Positions 15,875 to 20,624 of a stretch of 20,624 nucleotides of DNA are shown here, in pieces. The DNA is from Methylococcaceae bacterium (GTDB taxonomy: Bacteria; Pseudomonadota; Gammaproteobacteria; Methylococcales; Methylomonadaceae), in the NCBI GenBank assembly GCA_013140465.1, contig JABFST010000373.1:1-20624 (forward strand), written 5' to 3'. The number at the start of each line of letters is the position of its first letter. Within the stretch, counting starts at the first letter, position 1. The notes under the pieces were generated by a model. That model was not told where the DNA came from, searched no databases, and saw nothing but the letters and a program-made list of their open reading frames with translations. Both the position numbers and the translations under genes were made by a program.

Positions 15875-17191
15875 TTAATGATAAGTTAAGTCAGCGATGG
15901 TTGATCCGCTAACGCTTTGTGTAATTCGAACAACAATAAATTCCGCAGGGGCTGTGGCTGCCAATCCCACCTCGCAGATGACTTGGCCAGCTTCCCGCGT
16001 TACATCGGCATTTAATTCCCGGTCACATTTGACAAAATACGCTTCTTCAGGACTAACGCCATGTAGTGCGCCTTTTTGAAACAACTCGTAACAATAACTT
16101 TCTAGTCTGTGCTTAATTCGTAACCACATCGACGGCTGATTTGCTTCAAAAATGAGATCGCGCATATTTTTATCAATCCAACGGCTTAAAGTCAAAAACA
16201 AACGCCGAGTGGGTATATATCGATCATATTCGTGGTTGCTCAAGGTTCTGGCGCCCCAGACTCTGATTCCTCGACTTAAGGAGGCTTTAAAATAATTTAC
16301 GCCGACCGCAGTTAGGTTAGCTTGTTCAGCTTGGCTAAGTGGTTGAGGCCATTGCAAATCAAAAACACCTTCAACGACCTCATTGGCTGGGGCTTTAAAA
16401 ACGCCGGCTTTTGCGTCGGTTCTCGCATAGACTCCCGCTATATGCCCGCAAGGGGGTACAAAGTATTGATCTTTGGTTTTGGACGAGGCATGAAAAAAAT
16501 CCATAGCTGTTGGGTTTAAATCACGAGAAAGCTGGGGATTAAGCCGATACACACTGAGCCAAGGGAAGTAAATAGCACCCATAGCACTGGGAATCTGAAA
16601 ACGGTGATTTTTCACCGCATCAATATCGGAAGCAACATGTAGGGGAAATGTGTCGAGTATGGCAAATCGATCACCCATTTTTTTACAGTGGTCGAGTATT
16701 TGTTGCTGGACTTTAATCACTGTTGTCTTAAGGTGAGAAAATTCAGCCATCATTAAATCCGGAACACAGACTAAATCGATATCTTCTATGTCTTCCACCC
16801 AACCACGCTTATTTTTGGCAGGATCATGGTTTTTGGACGCCTCTAGAAAAGGTTCGCCAAGTGCTTCTGCCGTGTAACTACTCGCTGTTATAGGCAAAAC
16901 TACGCAGCATTCCCCACCGTTTTCAAAAAAGCCACGCACGGCATGACGCAGGAAACTCTGAGCGGTTATGCTGTTGTGGCGAATATCAATGTACTTGTCG
17001 AATTGTTGCCAAGCAGTAATCCTACGCCACGGCAGTTGATTTTTTTGATGTAAATCCGAATCAATCAATTTTCCAAAACCGACAAACACAGGAATGCCGG
17101 TTTTAAATTCCGCTTTTTTCCGTAGCGTATCAAAATTCAGAGACACGCCCGGAAGTTGTGGGGTATCCAAATCAGTGTAGGAATTGCTCAT
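15875..17191 (-). CDS. Contractile tail sheath protein 2 (Afp3/Afp4-type)
   Basis: This 438-residue protein carries the sheath core: VPPCGHIAGVYARTDAKAGV (about 247-266), KAPANEVVEGV, GIRVWGARTL, RRLFLTLSRWIDKN, EAYFVKCDRELN and AEFIVVRITQS near the end. These blocks align with those in the upstream 523-residue sheath. The N-terminus (LPGVSLNFDTLRKKAEFKTGIPVFVGFG) differs from the usual PGVYVEE start. In Afp/PVC, divergent sheaths form the baseplate-proximal or cap rings, and that is the likely role here. It follows the main sheath by 38 bp and precedes tube 1 by 14 bp. Confidence 0.92.
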   Translation of the reverse strand: MSNSYTDLDTPQLPGVSLNFDTLRKKAEFKTGIPVFVGFGKLIDSDLHQKNQLPWRRITAWQQFDKYIDIRHNSITAQSFLRHAVRGFFENGGECCVVLPITASSYTAEALGEPFLEASKNHDPAKNKRGWVEDIEDIDLVCVPDLMMAEFSHLKTTVIKVQQQILDHCKKMGDRFAILDTFPLHVASDIDAVKNHRFQIPSAMGAIYFPWLSVYRLNPQLSRDLNPTAMDFFHASSKTKDQYFVPPCGHIAGVYARTDAKAGVFKAPANEVVEGVFDLQWPQPLSQAEQANLTAVGVNYFKASLSRGIRVWGARTLSNHEYDRYIPTRRLFLTLSRWIDKNMRDLIFEANQPSMWLRIKHRLESYCYELFQKGALHGVSPEEAYFVKCDRELNADVTREAGQVICEVGLAATAPAEFIVVRITQSVSGSTIADLTYH

Positions 17192-17229
17192 AAATCAGCA
17201 TTTAGTGAGATCTAAATAAATTAAAAATA

Positions 17230-18801
17230 CTAATTTGTTGGGTTGGTTCCGTTTGATTGCGAAATCCGGAAAATGACAAACTCGGCCGGACGAACAATCG
17301 CGACACCTATTTCAGTAATGACTTGTCCTAAATCCCTTACCTCGGGAGGATTAAGTTCGGCATCGCATTTTACATAGAATGCTTCTTCGGGGGTCGCCCC
17401 AAATAACGCGCCGCTGCGCCAAACATTGGTTAAAAACGCAGTCACATTGCGGCGAATTTTTCCCCATAACGCAATATCATTAGGTTCAAAAACCACCCAT
17501 TGCGTGCCATGATCGATCGAATCCCTCAGGAAAAGCATCACACGTCTTACATTGATATATTTCCATTCGGGGTGTTCTTCAGGACCTATCGTCCGCGCAC
17601 CCCAAACTTGGATACTGCCGTTAATATTACGAATGCAATTCACGCCTTGTGGGTTAAGGCGTTCTTGATGAATTTTGCTGAGATAGTATTTGACATTCAA
17701 TGCGCCAGAAATGGCAACGTTGGCCGGGGCTTTATGCACGCCGCGCTCCGCATCGGTACGGGCGTAGATGCCGGCAACGTGACCGGAAGGTGGTATAAAG
17801 ACTCGGCCCCGGTATTTTTTTTCAACATTACGGGCAGGATCTTGATCTTGTAATTCTACCGCTGGATCTATGACCTCGATCCAAGGAAAATAAAATGCCG
17901 CATTTTTATTAGGTTTAGGCAATACGCTATTAGCATTGTCATAACTCAATAAGGTGATATCAAAATCGCCATCGGTGCCATTGACTTCAGCTGGGCTGTC
18001 CAAAATAGCAAACCGATCTTCGGTTTTGGCGCAATGCGCAATTAGCTGATCCCAAACTTTTTGATTCTGATCTAAGCCGGGGGATGCGACAATCGCAACG
18101 GCTTCAATGGATTCGACAGCTTTAAGAGCCTTGTCCAACTCTGCTTCATTGTCCGATTCAACCCGAACGACAAAGCAACGGGTGCCGCCGGCTCTAAAAA
18201 AACCGTATACAGCATGTGTTAATGCCCGATGCCCTGGAGAAAAGGCTACTCCATGTTCTTTATCCGGGTCGTCCGCAGAGAATGGCCCAAAATTTTTGGT
18301 GTAGTCCGTGAAAGTAGTACAGAGTTTGGTAATAAAGGGTGCTGGTTTAACATCAAATGTTTCTAGCTGATAAGGTCTAATGGTGTCTTTATTAGCTGTC
18401 GGTGCTGCATCTGACGGTGGAGCCTCCTCTAATTCAGTTTTTGAACCCTTGATTTTATTGCTATTTTCAGTCTTATTTTTTTCAGATTCAGCCTTGGATC
18501 CGTGTATATCTGGTTCTATTTTTATATTATCTTCAGAACTTACCGCTATTTTTTTGCTACCCTCCAAAGTAGCTGTTTCACTTTTTATTGCAGCAGAATC
18601 AACCAATGTGGCTGACCCGGTAGCTGTGCTCTCAGATTGCTTTTTCGCTAGATAAGGGTTATATTCTTTTGGTACTGGGTATTGAATTTGAGGAGGCACA
18701 ATGCCGATAAAGGCAACTGTGTTCGTACCTACCCCAGCTATCGGCTGTTGAGCGGAAGGTATTTCCTCTACATATACACCTGGTGCTTTGTAAATAGTCA
18801 T
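17230..18801 (-). CDS. Main contractile tail sheath protein with a ~90-residue disordered insertion (Afp2-type)
   Basis: The 523-residue protein opens with YKAPGVYVEEIPS (4-16) and TNTVAFIGIVP (26-36), the N-terminal arm and first strand of sheath proteins. It ends with the conserved C-terminal domain: FIPPSGHVAGIYARTDAERG, KAPANVAISGA, SIQVWGARTI, RRVMLFLRDSIDHG, EAFYVKCDAELN and EFVIFRISQS. Between them, about residues 52-140 form a Ser/Thr/Lys/Glu/Ala-rich low-complexity stretch that normal sheaths lack at this length, where GIVP would lead quickly to the FxxxFG segment (here FTDYTKNFGPF, 164-174). GGAG sits about 9 bases before the ATG. The insertion would lie on or near the sheath surface and offers many phosphorylatable Ser/Thr. 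Confidence 0.93.
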   Translation of the reverse strand: MTIYKAPGVYVEEIPSAQQPIAGVGTNTVAFIGIVPPQIQYPVPKEYNPYLAKKQSESTATGSATLVDSAAIKSETATLEGSKKIAVSSEDNIKIEPDIHGSKAESEKNKTENSNKIKGSKTELEEAPPSDAAPTANKDTIRPYQLETFDVKPAPFITKLCTTFTDYTKNFGPFSADDPDKEHGVAFSPGHRALTHAVYGFFRAGGTRCFVVRVESDNEAELDKALKAVESIEAVAIVASPGLDQNQKVWDQLIAHCAKTEDRFAILDSPAEVNGTDGDFDITLLSYDNANSVLPKPNKNAAFYFPWIEVIDPAVELQDQDPARNVEKKYRGRVFIPPSGHVAGIYARTDAERGVHKAPANVAISGALNVKYYLSKIHQERLNPQGVNCIRNINGSIQVWGARTIGPEEHPEWKYINVRRVMLFLRDSIDHGTQWVVFEPNDIALWGKIRRNVTAFLTNVWRSGALFGATPEEAFYVKCDAELNPPEVRDLGQVITEIGVAIVRPAEFVIFRISQSNGTNPTN

Positions 18802-18889
18802 TGAACTTACTCCTTTTATCTATGTAAATATTCCCAAAAGTGGGGTGTGGTTAATAAGTTTGATTGTGTTTACATCCGTCCTAGTTAAG

Positions 18890-19037
18890 TACATAGGACT
18901 AAAAATGATGTACTTATTCACCTCCCCCCTTGAAAAGGGGGGATTGAGGGGGGTTATTCAATAAAACCTCCCCTAACCCCTCCTTTTTAAGGAGGGGGAC
19001 TGAATGTTTACAAAATGATAATTTTCTGACCTATGTA
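18890..19037 (-). mobile_element. MITE-like nested palindromic element between operon genes
   Basis: The ends are a perfect inverted repeat, TACATAGG (18890-18897) and CCTATGTA (19030-19037), flanked by TA as for IS630/Tc1-type MITEs. A second arm pair, TGTACTTATTCA (18909-18920) and TGAATGTTTACA (19001-19012), lies inside. The core folds as hairpins: CCCCCCTT/AAGGGGGG with 3-base loop, and CCCCTCCTT/AAGGAGGGG with TTT loop (about 18980-18999), with a further imperfect GGGGGGTT/AACCTCCCC pairing between. It encodes nothing and is symmetrical, so strand is nominal. It sits in the 279-bp gap between the carboxypeptidase-regulatory-like gene and the sheath gene, where it could fold in the operon mRNA or act as a transcription attenuator. 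Confidence 0.7.
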
Positions 19038-19080
19038 TTTTTATAATTTGGTGGTTACTATTTCCTTCTGGATTATATAC

Positions 19081-19446
19081 TTAGATTTTTAAGGTGATAG
19101 CGATCCGCTTGATGTCGCCTTTATTGTTCGACAAAACCGACACTTTGTGCCGATCTTGCAAGCCGATCTTGGCGGTCATTGCCGAAACAGAATAATCACC
19201 ATCAGGTAGGTCTGGAAAAAAGAAACTGCCATTGGATTTTGTTACTGCAAAGTCTAAGCCATGCTTAACAAGACTTGGCGAGTACCGAGCGTTCAGGGCG
19301 ACCATTGCTACCCGTGCAGAAAACTTTTCCGGCATACTTGTGAGTTTGACTTCTATATTACCGAGGGGTTGATTGTGCTCATCCACAACCTGACCGCAGA
19401 TAGCCACTTGACTGCGAATTATTTCCCATGAACTCCAGTTTTTCAT
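19081..19446 (-). CDS. Small carboxypeptidase-regulatory-like beta-sandwich protein of the eCIS cluster
   Basis: In this 121-residue protein, SQVAICGQVVDEHNQPLGNIEVKLTS (about 11-36) and SNGSFFFPDLPDGDYSVSA match a CarboxypepD_reg/transthyretin-like domain (VxGxVxDxxxxPLxxxxVxL ... DGxFxFxxLPxGxYxxxA). Such small proteins are often found beside DUF4255 genes in eCIS loci; no enzyme residues are present. It overlaps the DUF4255 gene by ATGA, so the two are coupled and probably work together, perhaps at the tail terminator. The role is unknown to me. Confidence 0.8.
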   Translation of the reverse strand: MKNWSSWEIIRSQVAICGQVVDEHNQPLGNIEVKLTSMPEKFSARVAMVALNARYSPSLVKHGLDFAVTKSNGSFFFPDLPDGDYSVSAMTAKIGLQDRHKVSVLSNNKGDIKRIAITLKI

Positions 19447-20042
19447 GATGTTGTACTCTTTTCCATACGAATTTTTATTATTTTTTCGGTGACTAAGGTA
19501 ATGTCTTCAGCTTCAGTATCGGCAATAGATAATGTAACTTGCAGATTTAAAGCGACTTTCGGTTTTCCGCCTAGTGCTTGCCAGAATTCACCCAGGCTTT
19601 GCAGGCGGCCGGGCTGGAAGGAAATTATCGGTAAAGATGGATCTTGTCCAACTAATTCTCCATGTAACAAATTTTCTGGAATGTGTCTATAACGCACTAG
19701 AACGCGCATAACTTCACCGAGTAGATGATGCTCATCTTCAGAAGGTATTTGTACGCTTTCACTGGGCCAAGCAGTGATTAAATAAGAAAAATCGATGCGA
19801 ATGGGAGCTTGGGTGCGGGTTGCAGAACCGTCTTTGTTGAATTCTATAAAGCTTTCGTTGCTGCGGAGTTCAACATTTTCCCGTATATCATACAAGAATA
19901 GATCAATTGCCGGTAATGTGACCGACTGGGGTGGGAATTGGTCGTCAGGTGTTGCAAAACTGATTTGAACCTGATCAGATAATGATCGGGGCAAGCCTTG
20001 CTTAAGCAAGGCGCGAAGCGTGCTGTCTAGATCGTTAATCAT
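19443..20042 (-). CDS. DUF4255 tail terminator/cap protein (Pvc16/Afp16-type)
   Basis: This 199-residue protein has DLDSTLRALLKQGLP at the start, QISFATPDDQFPPQSVTLPAIDLFLYDIRENVELRSNE (about 23-60), IRIDFSYLITAWPS, EHHLLGEVMRVLVRYRHIPENLL and LQSLGEFWQALGGKPKVALNL. These are the signature blocks of DUF4255, the cap/terminator that stops tube and sheath growth in eCIS. AGGGG lies near the ATG. It is the first gene of the minus-strand operon, with a noncoding leader and IS remnants upstream. Length is typical of the N-terminal DUF4255 domain alone. Confidence 0.92.
   Translation of the reverse strand: MINDLDSTLRALLKQGLPRSLSDQVQISFATPDDQFPPQSVTLPAIDLFLYDIRENVELRSNESFIEFNKDGSATRTQAPIRIDFSYLITAWPSESVQIPSEDEHHLLGEVMRVLVRYRHIPENLLHGELVGQDPSLPIISFQPGRLQSLGEFWQALGGKPKVALNLQVTLSIADTEAEDITLVTEKIIKIRMEKSTTS
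19995..20012. repeat. Perfect 18-bp palindrome inside the first operon gene
   Basis: GCCTTGCTTAAGCAAGGC is fully self-complementary and lies at codons 11-16 of the DUF4255 gene, about 30 bp after its start. It could be an operator, an mRNA hairpin in the early coding region, or chance. Confidence 0.6.
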
Positions 20043-20311
20043 CCACTTCCCCTACCTTATGGTCGATTGCACCCGATACAAAACCTGTAACAGCTCTTAG
20101 TCAACATTTAGGGTGAACTCTAATTTCTAAGCCATCAGGAAAAAGGTAGGGAATCAAAAATTAAGGCGATAAGTAAATTCCTAACCTTAGTTTTATAGTA
20201 CATTAAAAAACTCTTCGCTTCCAATGGTTTTGTAGGTTTTTGTCAAAAAATTTTTGCATTCTTAGAAGATCAATCAAGATATATTTCGGGTATTATGTGG
20301 CAATTGCTTAA
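20043..20311. other. AT-rich intergenic leader upstream of the eCIS operon
   Basis: This 269-bp stretch has no coding frame I can support. It probably holds the operon promoter on the minus strand. The best single element is TTGACA (20246-20241, minus), but no convincing -10 lies 16-18 bp downstream; a TATAAA-like hexamer near 20196-20201 lacks a good -35 at standard spacing. No terminator, tRNA or riboswitch was seen. Confidence 0.4.
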
Positions 20312-20624
20312 TGGTGTGCCAGCACTTTTCCGGGCCAATGGTTAAGCGGCTATTTGCTGCAATTCGTAGTCTACTTACGACAGATACCCATAGGCTGAAT
20401 GCATTCGCTCCCTGATGTAAAATACCTCAATATATTCAAATACAGCCTGTTTAGTCTCTGATTTTTAGATAAGTTTCATGAGACGTATCTGCTTATTTGG
20501 CTCTTCCCGATTTCGCGGGGTAGCCACTACATGTAGTATAAGATAGCCGAACGCCAACAAGCTTACCGACCTACCTGCAACTAGGCAATAGACAATAAGA
20601 GAGTCATGCTAATACAAATCCCCC
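20312..20624 (-). mobile_element. Remnant of an IS3-family insertion sequence (runs off the right edge)
   Basis: The minus strand carries recognisable but broken IS3-type OrfB coding fragments (20342 onward), followed after their stop by a segment reading TGGTGTGCCAGCACTTTTCC on the plus strand (20312-20331). That segment resembles the TG-starting terminal inverted repeats of IS3-family elements, so I place the inner end at about 20312. The other end is beyond the window. Confidence 0.6.
20342..20624 (-). pseudogene. Decayed, internally deleted IS3-family transposase (orfB)
   Basis: On the minus strand, FEYIEVFY and RMHSAYGYLS followed by VDYELQQIAA are the C-terminal end of IS3-family OrfB integrases; a TAA at 20375-20377 replaces the usual Pro after YLS. 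Directly upstream in the same frame is VATPRNREEPNKQIRLMKLI (encoded about 20468-20527), which resembles the region about 40 residues into OrfB, then a TAA at 20465-20467. The catalytic DDE core that should lie between the two is missing, so an internal deletion of about 200 codons is likely. Further upstream the match jumps frame (SAILYYM in another frame), showing small indels. It is not functional. Confidence 0.72.

Noticed and set aside
18902..19019. AAAATGAT direct repeats (18902-18909 and 19012-19019) as an 8-bp target duplication of the palindromic element
   Set aside because: The inverted repeat extends beyond them to TACATAGG/CCTATGTA, so they lie inside the element; an AT-rich 8-mer can recur by chance.
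20218..20246. Sigma-70 promoter using TTGACA at 20246-20241 (minus)
   Set aside because: No acceptable -10 hexamer at 16-18 bp; recorded only as an isolated -35-like word.
20299..20318. Sigma-54-like promoter (TGGCAC...AAGC on the minus strand) near the IS end
   Set aside because: The GG and GC elements are 11 rather than 10 bases apart, and the site falls in the IS terminal sequence.

Overview
The window is dominated by one long minus-strand operon, about 18 kb, encoding a phage-tail-like contractile injection system of the extracellular/thylakoid/cytoplasmic type (eCIS; Afp, PVC, MAC and Streptomyces CIS relatives). The host is a bacterium of moderately low GC, with Gram-negative-style operons full of ATGA overlaps. 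The IS3-family debris and the style of the genes would suit a gammaproteobacterium, but nothing here fixes the taxon.

The minus-strand operon reads from the right. First comes a DUF4255/Pvc16-like tail terminator (20042-19443) and a small carboxypeptidase-regulatory-like beta-sandwich protein. A palindromic MITE-like element follows (18890-19037). Next are a sheath with a long disordered insertion, a second sheath, tube protein 1, and a tail-assembly-chaperone-like protein. A small HFHWP-motif protein follows that has no canonical start codon. Then come tube protein 2, a 910-residue low-complexity protein of unknown function, a LysM baseplate protein, separate gpD-like hub and gpV-like spike genes, and a gp25-like wedge. 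The operon continues with two baseplate-J-like proteins, a gpI-like tail protein and an eCIS-associated protein of unknown function, and ends with a membrane-anchored Ser/Thr kinase (1918-2871). On the plus strand at the left edge are the end of a membrane-anchored unknown protein and a membrane-anchored PP2C phosphatase that converges on the kinase.

The strongest novel signal is at 15026-15079. A slippery heptamer TTTGGGG is followed by a 5-nt spacer and a perfect 10-bp stem that contains the zero-frame stop. The resulting -1 frame leads directly into the HFHWP-motif protein. This matches the architecture of a programmed -1 frameshift and would make a 184-residue chaperone fusion, like the gpG/gpGT and P2 gpE/E+E' systems of true phage tails, but inside an eCIS.

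The second theme is regulation. A kinase/phosphatase pair sits directly on the eCIS locus, resembling the threonine-phosphorylation switch (PpkA/PppA) of type VI secretion. Candidate substrates include the Ser/Lys/Glu-rich insertion in the sheath and the repeat tail of the phosphatase. Several usual eCIS parts are absent from this window: the AAA+ ATPase, an obvious coiled-coil tape measure, a PAAR tip, tail fibres and a recognisable toxin. They may lie elsewhere, or the 910-residue protein may fill one of these roles. The right edge (20312-20624) is decayed IS3-family DNA.
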